Source: Vibrio toranzoniae
GTDB lineage: Bacteria > Pseudomonadota > Gammaproteobacteria > Enterobacterales > Vibrionaceae
Direction: 5' to 3'
DNA length: 64,000 bases
Assembly (NCBI RefSeq): GCF_024347655.1
Contig: NZ_AP025515.1
Span: forward strand, 1-64,000
The notes below the pieces were generated by a model that was not told the DNA's origin, did no database searches, and saw only the letters and a program-made list of their open reading frames with translations. Both the position numbers and the translations under genes were made by a program. Below are positions 44,431-54,377 of this stretch, one piece after another (position 1 is the first letter of the stretch; every line of letters starts with the position of its first letter).

Positions 44431-44961
44431 CTATAGATAACCACATAGTTGGGCTTTACTTAAACAAGCGATAGTTTTGGCATCAGTGATTTGGTCGTGT
44501 CGTATTTTGTCGTGCAGTTCTTCTAAGCTTAGCTCGATTACTTCTATGACTTCATCTTCGTCACATTCAAAGCGGGTAGTGAGGCTAAGGTCTTTCGCGA
44601 CGAATAGATGTTGTATCTCATCACAGAAGCCAGCCAAAGGCGTAACTTGCCCCAAGCTTTGAAAGGAAGTTGCACTGTAACCGGTTTCTTCTTCCAGTTC
44701 GCGTTGAGCGCATTGAAGAGGTGTCTCATCATTTTCCATGGTGCCCGCAGGTAACTCTAGAAGCCATTTTTTAAGAGAAGGACGAAACTGATTAATGAGG
44801 ATAATCTTTCCAGACGAAGTGATAGGAAGAATAACGGCCGCGCCAGGGTGGTTGATTGTGGTATGTTTTACCACGACGTTCGTAGGGAGCGTCACGTTCT
44901 CTTCAATAAGAGAAATACTTTTCCATTGATGGATAACTTTACTCATGCAGTCTGGCCACAT
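44431..44961 (-). CDS. NUDIX hydrolase (ADP-sugar pyrophosphatase type)
   Basis: Hydrolase of about 176 residues. The NUDIX box is complete: G-TMEND-E-TPLQCAQ-RELEEETG-Y, preceded by LLELPAGT, which with NQFRPSLKKWLLELPAG resembles ADP-ribose pyrophosphatases. A second ATG five codons later (44946) is an equally possible start; neither has an ideal ribosome-binding site. It lies upstream of ltaE by about 40 bases on the same strand and may be co-transcribed. Confidence 0.85.
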   Translation of the reverse strand: MWPDCMSKVIHQWKSISLIEENVTLPTNVVVKHTTINHPGAAVILPITSSGKIILINQFRPSLKKWLLELPAGTMENDETPLQCAQRELEEETGYSATSFQSLGQVTPLAGFCDEIQHLFVAKDLSLTTRFECDEDEVIEVIELSLEELHDKIRHDQITDAKTIACLSKAQLCGYL

Positions 44962-45233
44962 TCCTTGCCAATTTTTCGATAACTGAAGACGTGCACTACC
45001 ATAACGTCTATGGTGTCGAAAATAAAAGAAAAATTGAGCTTAGTAATAGGTTTCGTTTCACGCCGTTCGTGATGTTACTCTCATATTTGGAATCTATGAT
45101 TACATCAAAATTACGCCCCTAACCATCTGATATAAATGCAACTCAATAATAAAATGCACTTGTAACAAAGTGCTAACAAATGTATAAAAACGTATCTACA
45201 CTCTCAACAGTTCAAAGATTTTCGGAGTAACGC

Positions 45234-46889
45234 ATGAACCCTTCTATTTCCTCACATGCTGACAAGGCGCTACTCTCTGAAAGAATCAATAAATTAGCGC
45301 ATGCTCTCTCAGATGGTGTCTATGAAAGAGAAGACACGATTAAGCTCTGTTTACTGGCGGCTCTCGCCGGCGAAAGTGTATTCCTATTAGGCCCTCCGGG
45401 CATCGCAAAAAGCCTTATCGCTAAACGTCTCATCCAGGCTTTTGATAACAGCAGCTATTTCGAATACTTGATGACACGTTTCTCTACGCCAGAGGAAGTG
45501 TTCGGCCCGTTAAGTATCCAAGAATTAAAAGACAACGGTCGCTATGTACGACTGACTGAAGGCTACCTACCAACCGCACAAGTTGTGTTCCTTGATGAGA
45601 TCTGGAAAGCCGGTCCTGCAATCCTGAACACACTTCTAACTGTGGTTAACGAAAAAACATTTAAGAACGGCAGTGACATTGAGCGTGTACCGATGCGCTT
45701 GTTGGTATCTGCATCGAATGAACTTCCAGACGAAGACAGCGGCTTAGAAGCGCTTTATGACCGTATGTTGGTTCGCGTGTTTGTAAACCGTATTCAAAAC
45801 AAACAAAACTTCAAATCGATGCTGACGACTGGCACATCTCAAGAGGCTGTGATTCCAAAAGGTTTGGCGATTACTGATATTGAATACCACCAGTGGCAGA
45901 AAGAGCTCGACAAGCTAGAGCTGACCGATAACTCGTTTAACAAGCTGTATGAACTGAAAACCATGCTTGAGGAAACAGTTAAGAAGCAAGGTTCAGCATC
46001 AGAATCTGATTTGTATGTATCAGATAGGCGTTGGAAGAAAGCCGTTAAACTATTGAAAGCGAGCGCCTTCTTTAGTGGTCGAGACAGCGTAAACCCTCTG
46101 GATATTATGCTTCTGCAAGATTGTTTATGGCACAGCCCCGAATCACGTGATGTGGTTCGTAGCGTGGTAAAGGACTTTGCATTGAACCGTGCGTTCGATC
46201 AGCAAGAGTCAAAAGCACAAATCGAAATGTCCCGTGAAGAGCTAGAAGAGATTCAAGATGACGTTGAATCGACATTGTCAGTGTCGCTGTCAATGGAGTC
46301 TACCAGTGGCTTGCTGCGTAAAGGCGTTTACCAAAACGATATCAAGAACGCGAAGATGTACAGTGTTGGTAACGCGTACAACTTAGTGAAACTGGTTCTG
46401 CTGCAAAGCAACATGTCAGTTTCTGAATCTGAGAAAGGCGATAGCCGCTGGGTATACGTAGCCAAAGACGATTTTGACCGTGTGCTAAAAGAAGGCCATG
46501 GGGATATTTACGGTTACGTAAACGAAAACAAGAATCTGTGTCGCTTGAAGCTGGATCTTGATGCATCGAACCAATTGGTCATCAAAGATATCGCGAATCG
46601 TTCAGTATTGGTGAGTGTGGTTACCTCTGATGGTTTAAACCAAGAGCTTTACAACAAGTGGCTGACTGGCGCAGAGAGAGCGTTAGAGCAGTTAACCGAA
46701 GCTGAGTTTAAGTTGAAAAGAGTCCGCACTGAATTCCATGATGCACTGCCTCATAACTACATTGACCCGGAGCTCCCTAAAGCGATGGAATCAAGCTTAC
46801 AAGCGGTTACACAAGATTTGGAAACCACTAAGGTGAAAAGCAGCAAGATCGCTCAACGCATCAAGTTCATGAGCCAGTACTTCGAGTAA
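45234..46889 (+). CDS. ravA: MoxR-type AAA+ ATPase RavA
   Basis: Cytoplasmic hexameric ATPase of 551 residues. Walker A GPPGIAKS (53-60), Walker B VVFLDEIW (117-124), sensor region [25 protein letters not shown]; the C-terminal half carries the RavA LARA-type and helical parts, ending with a coiled coil. RavA acts with ViaA, binds lysine decarboxylase in E. coli, and the pair affects respiratory complexes and aminoglycoside uptake. GGAG before the ATG; viaA follows after 12 bases. Confidence 0.92.
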   Translation: MNPSISSHADKALLSERINKLAHALSDGVYEREDTIKLCLLAALAGESVFLLGPPGIAKSLIAKRLIQAFDNSSYFEYLMTRFSTPEEVFGPLSIQELKDNGRYVRLTEGYLPTAQVVFLDEIWKAGPAILNTLLTVVNEKTFKNGSDIERVPMRLLVSASNELPDEDSGLEALYDRMLVRVFVNRIQNKQNFKSMLTTGTSQEAVIPKGLAITDIEYHQWQKELDKLELTDNSFNKLYELKTMLEETVKKQGSASESDLYVSDRRWKKAVKLLKASAFFSGRDSVNPLDIMLLQDCLWHSPESRDVVRSVVKDFALNRAFDQQESKAQIEMSREELEEIQDDVESTLSVSLSMESTSGLLRKGVYQNDIKNAKMYSVGNAYNLVKLVLLQSNMSVSESEKGDSRWVYVAKDDFDRVLKEGHGDIYGYVNENKNLCRLKLDLDASNQLVIKDIANRSVLVSVVTSDGLNQELYNKWLTGAERALEQLTEAEFKLKRVRTEFHDALPHNYIDPELPKAMESSLQAVTQDLETTKVKSSKIAQRIKFMSQYFE

Positions 46890-46901
46890 GGGGAGACAAG
46901 T

Positions 46902-48347
46902 ATGTTAGGAGCAGACGGCTTAAACCTTGCTTTAATGGTTGCTGACTCAGGCATCATAGATACCGCGATGAATGATCTCATCGCTCGTTCTCAGGTCATG
47001 ATGGCTGCTGAGAACAAAGGCGTGAAAACGTCGGTAAAAAACCACTTGGTTAAATGGCGCGGCAAAGTGAAAAAACGCGTCACCAAGGTGTGTGAAACAG
47101 ACCGATTCCAAGAAGAAATCGCACTTTACCAAGAAGTGATCCACTGGGATGAGTCCCAGTTTTTTGATGAAATTGACAGTGTCATCAAAAAATTGGAGTG
47201 GCACTCAGCGTTTTATCTTCAAGCTAGACGCCTAATGGAACACAATAAGGGCGTTTACAATGCGATGTTCCCGCACTATTTCTGCGACCAGTGGTATCAA
47301 TCACTGTCCGACGCGATCAAGCAAGCGCAAGTTACCGAACTTGAAACCAGCAAAGAGAAAGTCTTAGCCGATCTATACCAGCGCATGGAAACCATGAAAA
47401 ACATGGATAAAGTGACGGAGTCTGGTGATGAAGGCAGTGTGGGGCGCTTGTGGGATATGGCATCGGCTAAGTTGAGTAAAACTGACTTAACCGTAATGAA
47501 GCGCCATGCCGAGTTTTTAAATAAGCATAAAGGTCTTCAAGAGATCGCCGAAAAGCTTGGCCGTATGGCTGGTGAGGAAGATGATCCTTCGTTGCACAAA
47601 GCCCCTGTAGAAGAACTGCAAATGGTGGAAGAGAAAAGCGATGAAGCGGTTGATGACATTGTAGGGATTCACGAGAGCGATGACCTCAATAAAATGCTGC
47701 CAAACGAAACCATGTTTTTAGCTTACCCTGAGCTTGAAGTTATCTTCTATAAGCACTTGGCTGACAAGCGTTTATTGAGCTACCGTTCGCAAGGGAAGTC
47801 TCGTACGTTACGCAAAGTGAAGGCGCAAAAGCCAGATAGCAAGAACGTCGATATTGAAAAAGGTCCATTCATCGTTTGTGTGGACGCGTCTGGCTCAATG
47901 AGTGGCTTCCCAGAGCAATCAGCCAAAGCAATGGCGTATGCCTTGATGCAAATCGCGCTCGCGGAAGAGAGAGACTGTTACGTGATTTTGTTCTCTTCAG
48001 AACACATTACTTATGAATTGACTCGACAAGATGGCTTGCGCGAAGCGAGTGACTTTTTAAGTTACTCATTCCACGGCGGTACGGATCTAGAGCCTGTTCT
48101 GATGAAGTCGATTGATTTGATGATGGGCGATAAATATAAGAATGCTGATTTGATTGTACTTTCTGACTTTATCGCGCCTAAGCAGTCTGATGAAATGATT
48201 GCTCAAGTCGAGAAACTCAAAGCGCACAAAAACCGTTTCCATGCGGTGAGTCTTTCTAAATACGGCAACCCTCAACTTATGACGATGTTTGATCATTGTT
48301 GGGCGTATCACCCGAGCTTGGTTGGTCGTTTTATGAAGAAGTGGTAG
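46902..48347 (+). CDS. viaA: VWA-domain protein ViaA
   Basis: RavA partner of 481 residues. A long helical N-terminal half (1-300) precedes a von Willebrand A domain whose metal site is CVDASGSMSG (about 326-335) and includes HGGTDLEPVL and LSDFIAP, giving an intact DxSxS, T and D set. AGGGGAGA lies before the ATG. It is in an operon with ravA. A small inverted repeat AAGTGGT/ACCACTT spans its stop codon (48339-48360). Confidence 0.92.
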   Translation: MLGADGLNLALMVADSGIIDTAMNDLIARSQVMMAAENKGVKTSVKNHLVKWRGKVKKRVTKVCETDRFQEEIALYQEVIHWDESQFFDEIDSVIKKLEWHSAFYLQARRLMEHNKGVYNAMFPHYFCDQWYQSLSDAIKQAQVTELETSKEKVLADLYQRMETMKNMDKVTESGDEGSVGRLWDMASAKLSKTDLTVMKRHAEFLNKHKGLQEIAEKLGRMAGEEDDPSLHKAPVEELQMVEEKSDEAVDDIVGIHESDDLNKMLPNETMFLAYPELEVIFYKHLADKRLLSYRSQGKSRTLRKVKAQKPDSKNVDIEKGPFIVCVDASGSMSGFPEQSAKAMAYALMQIALAEERDCYVILFSSEHITYELTRQDGLREASDFLSYSFHGGTDLEPVLMKSIDLMMGDKYKNADLIVLSDFIAPKQSDEMIAQVEKLKAHKNRFHAVSLSKYGNPQLMTMFDHCWAYHPSLVGRFMKKW

Positions 48348-48461
48348 TGCAAAACCACTTTAATTTGGCCCATTTTGCTGTGTGTTTTTTGACTAAAGAG
48401 ATCGAACATGCAGCAATTTGATTTAAATGTCAGCAAGCGAAGTTTAAATTCACTTTTTTGT

Positions 48462-48489
48462 TTGACTATCGCCCTTCAATCCGTAAAGT
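48462..48489 (+). promoter_or_regulatory. Promoter of tRNA array 1
   Basis: TTGACT (48462-48467), 16-base spacer, TAAAGT (48484-48489). The same three elements and spacing occur ahead of arrays 2 and 3. Confidence 0.75.
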
Positions 48490-48544
48490 AAGCACCCGAA
48501 CGCAGCGGTGTGGCTAATCTAAGCCCTTAAAGCGTTGAATTAAA

Positions 48545-48618
48545 GGCGCCTTGGCAGAGTGGCTATGCAGCGGATTGCAAATCCGTGGACCTCGGTTCGA
48601 TTCCGGGAGGCGCCTCCA
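48545..48618 (+). tRNA. tRNA-Cys (GCA)
   Basis: 74 bases with encoded CCA. Anticodon GCA in GGATT-GCA-AATCC; acceptor GGCGCC pairs with GGCGCC. Its T loop reads TTCGATT, whereas the other three Cys copies have TTCGACT. Confidence 0.95.
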
Positions 48619-48675
48619 TTCTCTCCTACTTATTCTTGTTGTTTACAAGAGGGGATAAGCAAGAAGAATGACATT

Positions 48676-48751
48676 GCGATACTAGCTCAGTTGGTAGAGC
48701 GCAACCTTGCCAAGGTTGAGGTCATCGGTTCGAACCCGATGTATCGCTCCA
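48676..48751 (+). tRNA. tRNA-Gly (GCC)
   Basis: 76 bases with encoded CCA. Anticodon GCC in ACCTT-GCC-AAGGT; D arm AGCTCAGTTGGTAGAGC and T arm GGTTCGAACCC are standard. Confidence 0.95.
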
Positions 48752-48831
48752 AATTTTGTAATGTCGATTCATTTTGACATTAAGATGGTGTTTTACTTTT
48801 CAGTAATCGGCATCGCAATAAAGAATTGCGT

Positions 48832-48918
48832 GCCCTGGTGGTGGAATTGGTAGACACAAGGGATTTAAAATCCCTCGACGTTCGCGTTGTGCCGGTTCAA
48901 GTCCGGCCCGGGGCACCA
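48832..48918 (+). tRNA. tRNA-Leu (UAA)
   Basis: 87 bases with encoded CCA and the long variable arm of class II tRNAs (CGACG-TTCG-CGTTG). Anticodon TAA in GGATT-TAA-AATCC. Confidence 0.95.
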
Positions 48919-48982
48919 TCTATTTGATTGTTACCTCTTTAGGTAGTATTCAAAAGAGTTGTTCTCTTAAAACACTATTGAA

Positions 48983-49056
48983 GGCGCCTTGGCAGAGTGG
49001 CTATGCAGCGGATTGCAAATCCGTGGACCTCGGTTCGACTCCGGGAGGCGCCTCCA
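48983..49056 (+). tRNA. tRNA-Cys (GCA)
   Basis: Second Cys copy of array 1, 74 bases, with CCA; identical to the first except for one T-loop base. Confidence 0.95.
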
Positions 49057-49066
49057 TCATTTAGAA

Positions 49067-49094
49067 GAAACCAGTCCTTGTGGCTGGTTTTTTT
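49067..49094 (+). terminator. Terminator of tRNA array 1
   Basis: AAACCAG and CTGGTTT stem followed by a long T run, 11 bases after the last tRNA. The rest of the gap to 49359 holds nothing I recognise apart from the ribosome-binding site of the next gene. Confidence 0.85.
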
Positions 49095-49359
49095 CGTTTC
49101 TGGCTTCCCCCGTCTTTGAGTCACGATTTTTTCTTAAACAATTTGCTTTGCATCACGTCACACCTTCTACCCTGAGTTATCTTCGATTAAATCTACAATT
49201 CATCTGTCGTTGATAAACCGGTAAATAAATCGAAGTCACAATTAAACATAATGCTCAATTTGTTTCATTTTTTTATGGGATACCCCTGATTAAAACATGC
49301 GTATGAGTGATAGTGTTCTTCTCTATATTTCTTTAATTGCTCTATAAGAGGTTCTTAAT

Positions 49360-51249
49360 ATGCAATTTAGTCTAAAGAGGAAAATGGTTTTCTCTGTCGT
49401 TTTGGCGATTGCAGTGACATCTGCCATTCTTCTTTTTATGGGTTATAAAACCTTTCAAAACAACACCTGGCAAGCGATAGAAAGCGAGAGCCGCAATACA
49501 TTGCAAGCACACGCGAAAGGGATCAGTGATTGGTTCCATGATAAGAAACAAGCCGTGCATGGCTTAAAACAGCAAGTGCAACTTAATCCATCATTAGATA
49601 TTGTCCCTCATTTGCGTCAAACCCTTGTATCTGGTGGCTTTGGATTGAGTTATTACGGTAATAAAGAGGGGGAGATGTTTCGTCATGATCCTTCGCTTAA
49701 TAAAGCGGGCTATGACCCAAGAGTCCGAGGTTGGTATAAAGAGACTTTGGCTCAGAATAAAGCCGTAACAACAAAGCCGTATGTTAGCGTCACAATGCAA
49801 GCGTTAGTGGTAACACTTACTGACCCTGTCACTGAAAACGGCTCTATTATTGGTGTTGCCGCTTCAAACCTTGCGTTGGATAAGCTGATTAAAGACGTAT
49901 TGGCGATTCAGGTTCCAGGAAATGGACGTGCGATTCTCATTGATAAAGAAGGTACGGTCGTTGCGCACCAAAACAAAGAGTTCATTCTTAAACAAGTTAA
50001 TGAGATCGCACCTGAACTCAGTGTTTCTGGTTTAAACAACGCTGCGCAGAGTCTAACGACGATCTTTACTCAAGTTGATGGTAACGAACGCGTGATCATG
50101 GCGGAACCAATCAATGGCACCGACTGGTTGCTTGTTATTGAAATGGATAAAGATGTATTGGAGCAACCACTGTTCGATATGTTAGTGAGCCAAGTTACAA
50201 CAGGCTTGATTGTATTGATCGTGATGGCGGTAGCAACGTCTTGGTTTGTTGCTCGACAGCTGGTGGAGTTAGGGCGAGTAAGTGAAGCTTTGGCGGATAT
50301 TGCTGAAGGCGAAGGTGATTTAACGAAGCGCCTTCAAGTATCGAGCAAAGACGAAGTAGGGCAACTCGCCGATAAGTTTAATGTGTTCGTAGACCGACTT
50401 CATGGAATGATGACAAACGTCACCCGAGTTTCAACTGCCATGAACAATGGTGCAGAGCACGCCAATAGCAGCGCATTGAAGCGTAGTGATAGCGTAAGCA
50501 GGCAGCAAGACGAAATCACCATGGTGGCAACCGCAGTGACTGAGATGGCGACGGCGACCTCTGAAATTGCTGCTAACGCTGATAACACAGCCAAAAGTGC
50601 GACTCATTCTGTTGAATTGAGCGAGCAAGGCTTCCAACAAATGGCCAAGAGTCAATCTTCTATCAACGAGCTTGCAACCGAGCTAACCAGTGCTGTATCT
50701 ATCATTAGTGAGTTGGAAGAACACGGTCAGCAAATTGCGTCTATTTTGGCGACAATACGTGAAATCGCTGAGCAAACGAATTTACTAGCGCTCAATGCAG
50801 CGATTGAAGCCGCTAGAGCTGGCGAACAAGGTCGTGGTTTTGCTGTGGTTGCGGATGAGGTTCGAGTGCTTTCTCAACGCACTCATGCTTCAACAGAAGA
50901 GATCGAAGACAAGATCAAGCGTTTGCAGCAAGCGACCAATGGTGCGGTGAAAGTGATGACACAAAGTCATGATATGGCGAAGACAAGCGTGCACGATGTA
51001 GATATGGCAGGAGAGAGCTTGGCTCAAATCCGTGAAGCGATTCAGATGATCAGCGACATGGCGACTCAGATCGCTTCTGCTGCTGAAGAGCAATCACTGG
51101 TTACCGCGGAAATTAATACCAATACTGAGTCTGTGCGTGAAGTGAGTGATGTTATGGCGTTGGACGCAACTGATGCTGTTTCACAAGCGGATCAGCTTAG
51201 CCACTTAGCCAGCGATTTGAAGCAAGAGTTGTCACGATTTAAGCTTTAA
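49360..51249 (+). CDS. Methyl-accepting chemotaxis protein with dCache sensor
   Basis: Chemoreceptor of 629 residues. N-terminal membrane helix (about 8-30), a periplasmic double-Cache domain (about 35-275, with the ligand signature [13 protein letters not shown] and a second [11 protein letters not shown]), a second helix (about 285), a HAMP domain, then a cytoplasmic hairpin whose tip is [28 protein letters not shown]. The dCache class often binds amino acids, purines or organic acids. AGAGG precedes the ATG. No C-terminal CheR-docking pentapeptide. Confidence 0.92.
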   Translation: MQFSLKRKMVFSVVLAIAVTSAILLFMGYKTFQNNTWQAIESESRNTLQAHAKGISDWFHDKKQAVHGLKQQVQLNPSLDIVPHLRQTLVSGGFGLSYYGNKEGEMFRHDPSLNKAGYDPRVRGWYKETLAQNKAVTTKPYVSVTMQALVVTLTDPVTENGSIIGVAASNLALDKLIKDVLAIQVPGNGRAILIDKEGTVVAHQNKEFILKQVNEIAPELSVSGLNNAAQSLTTIFTQVDGNERVIMAEPINGTDWLLVIEMDKDVLEQPLFDMLVSQVTTGLIVLIVMAVATSWFVARQLVELGRVSEALADIAEGEGDLTKRLQVSSKDEVGQLADKFNVFVDRLHGMMTNVTRVSTAMNNGAEHANSSALKRSDSVSRQQDEITMVATAVTEMATATSEIAANADNTAKSATHSVELSEQGFQQMAKSQSSINELATELTSAVSIISELEEHGQQIASILATIREIAEQTNLLALNAAIEAARAGEQGRGFAVVADEVRVLSQRTHASTEEIEDKIKRLQQATNGAVKVMTQSHDMAKTSVHDVDMAGESLAQIREAIQMISDMATQIASAAEEQSLVTAEINTNTESVREVSDVMALDATDAVSQADQLSHLASDLKQELSRFKL

Positions 51250-51287
51250 TAGATAGATAAATAAGCATCAACATAAGTTCGATACTA

Positions 51288-51326
51288 AAAAGAGCACAGG
51301 CTGTAATAAGTCTGTGCTCTTTCTTT
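51288..51326. terminator. Shared terminator between the chemoreceptor and lipase genes
   Basis: AAAGAGCACAG (51289-51299) and CTGTGCTCTTT (51312-51322) form a perfect 11-base stem, with T-rich exits on both strands. Confidence 0.85.
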
Positions 51327-51344
51327 ATTCGATTTAAGAGATGC

Positions 51345-52133
51345 TCAGTGTTGGTCAAAGAAATCCTTATTGCGGATATATTTGCTCATCAAGTGATAAG
51401 AGAAAGGTCGTATCAACCAGCTAAAAATAGATCGTCCAAGACGAATGAAGGTTGGCGTATTCTCATAGATTCTGCCGTTGTAGAGCCAAAGTACCTTTCC
51501 TACATGCCAATACAGTAAAGGTACGGGCGGCATGAAGGTCACGATGTCGATGTCACAACAGATGCGGTAGGTTTTCTTACGCAAACGATAGTGCTTTCGA
51601 AAACTCCAGTCACCAATCGCAGGTTGTCCAAAGGTCACGATTCGTTTGATGCAACCTGGGTATTTCTGGTCAAAGTAGTCGGCAAACACGCAACCAATCG
51701 CACCACCGGAAGAGTGACCCGTAATGGAGATTCTTTTGCCTTGTTCTAAAAGAGGGATGAGCGTCGTTTCCAATCGTTCGATTACCGTCAAGCCGAGCTT
51801 ATCTTCATTCCTGTTTGGTTGGCTTTCTTGAAACATTAGATGATAGAAACCTGCATGAACACGATAATTGAGCCCAATTCTTTTGCAACTTCTTGTCCAT
51901 AGAGCAAAAGTCAGTAACCAATCTGAGATGCTGTGCGATCCTTTGATAACCACAACCACTTCATCTTTGTCGCTGCTCCACAACACGCGAATCATGGTTT
52001 TGCCAAACTGGTTCTTTATGATGCGTTGTCCATTAGGGTCGAAACCATAACGAGTTTGCTTGAAAACCCGGGGGTAGGCGAGGTTACAGAGAACGGCGTA
52101 GCGCTCATATTGGTATCGTTTTAATGGTTTCAC
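51345..52133 (-). CDS. Class 3 (fungal-type) lipase family protein
   Basis: Alpha/beta hydrolase of 262 residues. The nucleophile elbow is GHSSGG with Ser141, after KRISIT; likely partners are Asp196 in CDIDIVTFMPP and His210 in LLYWHVGK. There is no signal peptide, so it would act inside unless exported by another route. It begins at a GTG (52133) with only a weak purine stretch upstream. Substrate unknown. It converges on the chemoreceptor gene. Confidence 0.8.
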   Translation of the reverse strand: MKPLKRYQYERYAVLCNLAYPRVFKQTRYGFDPNGQRIIKNQFGKTMIRVLWSSDKDEVVVVIKGSHSISDWLLTFALWTRSCKRIGLNYRVHAGFYHLMFQESQPNRNEDKLGLTVIERLETTLIPLLEQGKRISITGHSSGGAIGCVFADYFDQKYPGCIKRIVTFGQPAIGDWSFRKHYRLRKKTYRICCDIDIVTFMPPVPLLYWHVGKVLWLYNGRIYENTPTFIRLGRSIFSWLIRPFSYHLMSKYIRNKDFFDQH

Positions 52134-52377
52134 ATTTTTACTTCTTAATAAGAGTTACTTAAAACTCTAGTTGTTGAATGTGAAAAGCACATGAAAACAC
52201 CATTTGTTTGATTCATGACAGAAAAGCCGAAATAGGCCGCAGTCGCTAAAGCTAATCATGGTTAGTCAATTACACTGTTAAATCAGAGAATGGCGTATAA
52301 AAACCGTACAATCCGAATCAAATTTATTCTTTGGAGAGTGATAATTAATCATTTGAATTAAAAGATAAAACTTATTG

Positions 52378-52405
52378 TTGACGAATTTTTTTCATCCGTT
52401 AAAGT
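52378..52405 (+). promoter_or_regulatory. Promoter of tRNA array 2
   Basis: TTGACG (52378-52383), 16-base spacer, TAAAGT (52400-52405), then CATCTCGTTCTCA, which is shared with array 3. Confidence 0.75.
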
Positions 52406-52437
52406 ACATCTCGTTCTCACGGCTTAGGTCGCAGAGA

Positions 52438-52472
52438 GATGGTGTTTTACTTTTCAGTAATCGGCATCGCAA
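52438..52472 (+). repeat. Array-2 leader identical to a spacer of array 1
   Basis: These 35 bases directly ahead of tRNA-Leu match 48784-48818, the spacer between Gly and Leu in array 1, without a mismatch. This points to duplication or gene conversion between arrays. Confidence 0.85.
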
Positions 52473-52481
52473 GATTGCGTT

Positions 52482-52568
52482 GCCCTGGTGGTGGAATTGG
52501 TAGACACAAGGGATTTAAAATCCCTCGGCGTTCGCGCTGTGCCGGTTCAAGTCCGGCCCGGGGCACCA
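52482..52568 (+). tRNA. tRNA-Leu (UAA), variable-arm variant
   Basis: 87 bases with CCA. It differs from the copies in arrays 1 and 3 by a paired change in the variable arm: CGGCG-TTCG-CGCTG, an A-U pair replaced by G-C. Confidence 0.95.
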
Positions 52569-52652
52569 TCTATCTAGCTTCTACTTTTGAGTAGAGTGAT
52601 GAACGAAGAGTTGTTCTCTTTAAACACTTCAATATATTGTTATGTTGATAAA

Positions 52653-52726
52653 GGCGCCTTGGCAGAGTGGCTATGCAGCGGATTGCAAATCCGTGGACCT
52701 CGGTTCGACTCCGGGAGGCGCCTCCA
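52653..52726 (+). tRNA. tRNA-Cys (GCA)
   Basis: 74 bases with CCA, same as the second copy in array 1. Confidence 0.95.
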
Positions 52727-52777
52727 TTCTCTCTTACTCTTTGTTTACAAGAAGAGGTAAGTACGAAGAATAAAATT

Positions 52778-52853
52778 GCGATACTAGCTCAGTTGGTAGA
52801 GCGCAACCTTGCCAAGGTTGAGGTCATCGGTTCGAACCCGATGTATCGCTCCA
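52778..52853 (+). tRNA. tRNA-Gly (GCC)
   Basis: 76 bases with CCA, same as the copy in array 1. Confidence 0.95.
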
Positions 52854-52903
52854 AACTATTCAGATATGGTAATTACGATATCTTGATGCTAAAAGCATTA
52901 ACT

Positions 52904-52928
52904 AAAACCAGCGAAAGCTGGTTTTTTT
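52904..52928 (+). terminator. Terminator of tRNA array 2
   Basis: AAACCAGC-GAAA-GCTGGTTT with a GNRA-type loop and a T7 run. Confidence 0.9.
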
Positions 52929-53097
52929 GTATCTGAAGATTAATAAATTTATCTCTCTTCAATGATTTATCACTTGATTTATATCAGTCACTTTCAGGTG
53001 TTTTAGGTATTGGGTAAGCCTTGATAGTATCGAAAGATGTTACCAAGGCTTAGCTGTGGCTTCGTTATTTGAGGGAGTTCCGTAGTAGTGACAACAG

Positions 53098-53406
53098 CTA
53101 AAAAGATCGCATTGCCGCCGCGGCAATGATGCCTGCTGCGATTGCTGGTAGAGGCTTTTTGACGATGAACATGACGACAGCTGTCGAAAAGAGTGCCGCT
53201 CTAGCGCCGTTGTCACCTTCTACTGCAAGAGGTGCTAGAAGGGCAACTAATACAGAACCTGACATCGCACTGATGAAACGTTGAATACGTTCGCTAATTG
53301 GAACAAACGACATGACATACACACCACCCCAGCGGGTGATAAGCGTGACTAATGCCATTGCGATGATTATTAGTAGTGTTCCACCTACGCTCGTCTCGAT
53401 ATTCAT
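53098..53406 (-). CDS. azlD: Branched-chain amino acid exporter small subunit AzlD
   Basis: Small membrane protein of 102 residues with about four hydrophobic segments. The family motif ALVTLITRWGGVYVM is at the start and VPISERIQRFISAMSGSVLVALLAP follows. Its ATG at 53406 (MNIETSV) follows GGAG and overlaps the azlC stop by four bases, fixing the start. Works with AzlC to export branched-chain amino acids (YgaZH type). Confidence 0.85.
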   Translation of the reverse strand: MNIETSVGGTLLIIIAMALVTLITRWGGVYVMSFVPISERIQRFISAMSGSVLVALLAPLAVEGDNGARAALFSTAVVMFIVKKPLPAIAAGIIAAAAMRSF

Positions 53407-54134
53407 GCTTTTTTCTCCTTCCAACAAGCACCCAAGACTCCGCCAGAGATAGCACCAACTACAACATGGCTATTTTCTGGTAAATACCAATACGCCAGCA
53501 TTGAAGACGCTGCTGCAGTCGTCCAAATAGCAAAAATTCTTAAGCTTTTAGGCCCGACTACCACCATGGAAAGTAAAAAACAGCCCATAACCATATCGAG
53601 CCCAAGACTCACAGGATCTTGGATTGCGCTACCAAAGTAAATTCCAACCCAAGTGCCAATAATCCAAAATGACCAAAGTGCTAAACCACCACCAACGAGC
53701 AAGCCAAATCCCGGCTCTTTCCTCCCAAATGCATTGAGTGCCATTGCCCAGTTTGCGTCCGAAGCTACTAACATCACACCATATCGTTTTGCCGGTGGGA
53801 GTTGACGTAACCAAGGATATAGCGTGGCCCCCATCAAAAGGTGGCGAGCATTGATCGCAAATACGGTAATAAGAACTGGAATAAGGGGCACTTCTGCTCC
53901 CCACATATCCAACGTAGCAAACTGTGAAGCACCTGCAAAAACGAGAGTGCTCATTAACAGAGTTGGAAACTCATCCAGCCCTGTTTGTGCCGCTGCAACA
54001 CCGAATGCGAGGCCAAAAACGATCACAAACATAGAGAGAGGCAAAAGTTGGGTGAAGCCGTTCCAGACGTCGATTCGTGTAAATTCGTGTAATTCAGTTG
54101 AGGAGCGTTGAAGGTGTTGAGTATTTTCTGTCAT
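53403..54134 (-). CDS. azlC: Branched-chain amino acid exporter large subunit AzlC
   Basis: Inner-membrane protein of 243 residues, AzlC/YgaZ family. The diagnostic blocks are FVIVFGLAFGVAAAQTGL, FAGASQFATLDMW and INARHLLMGATLYPWL. About seven hydrophobic segments. AGGA lies 5-6 bases before the ATG. Co-translated with azlD. Confidence 0.9.
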   Translation of the reverse strand: MTENTQHLQRSSTELHEFTRIDVWNGFTQLLPLSMFVIVFGLAFGVAAAQTGLDEFPTLLMSTLVFAGASQFATLDMWGAEVPLIPVLITVFAINARHLLMGATLYPWLRQLPPAKRYGVMLVASDANWAMALNAFGRKEPGFGLLVGGGLALWSFWIIGTWVGIYFGSAIQDPVSLGLDMVMGCFLLSMVVVGPKSLRIFAIWTTAAASSMLAYWYLPENSHVVVGAISGGVLGACWKEKKA

Positions 54135-54326
54135 AGAGGTTCCTAGCCAGCAGGCAAAAGGGCAGAGCCATGGAAGGATCTTGTTGTTATTTTGTAAACT
54201 GCATGTTTAACATCAATTGGATAGGCTTTCAAACGTTATGTCGCAGATAAAAACACATAAGCGTTAGCGAAGATAGAATTTTGAAAGCCTAATTTAATCA
54301 ATAACATGGGAAAACCATTAAATAAG

Positions 54327-54351
54327 AAAGCGAGCACGAGGCTCGCTTTAT
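54327..54351 (-). terminator. Terminator of the racemase gene region
   Basis: AAAGCGAGC and GCTCGCTTT pair across CACGAG-like loop sequence, with a T-rich exit on the minus strand (CTTATTT), 27 bases after the racemase stop. Confidence 0.7.
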
Positions 54352-54377
54352 AATTCTGTTAGGAAGATCGAATTAGT

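Noticed and set aside
48559..48777. Open frame running through the array 1 tRNA genes
   Set aside because: It overlaps tRNA-Cys and tRNA-Gly on the same strand; its sequence is the translated tRNAs and a near copy recurs over array 2.
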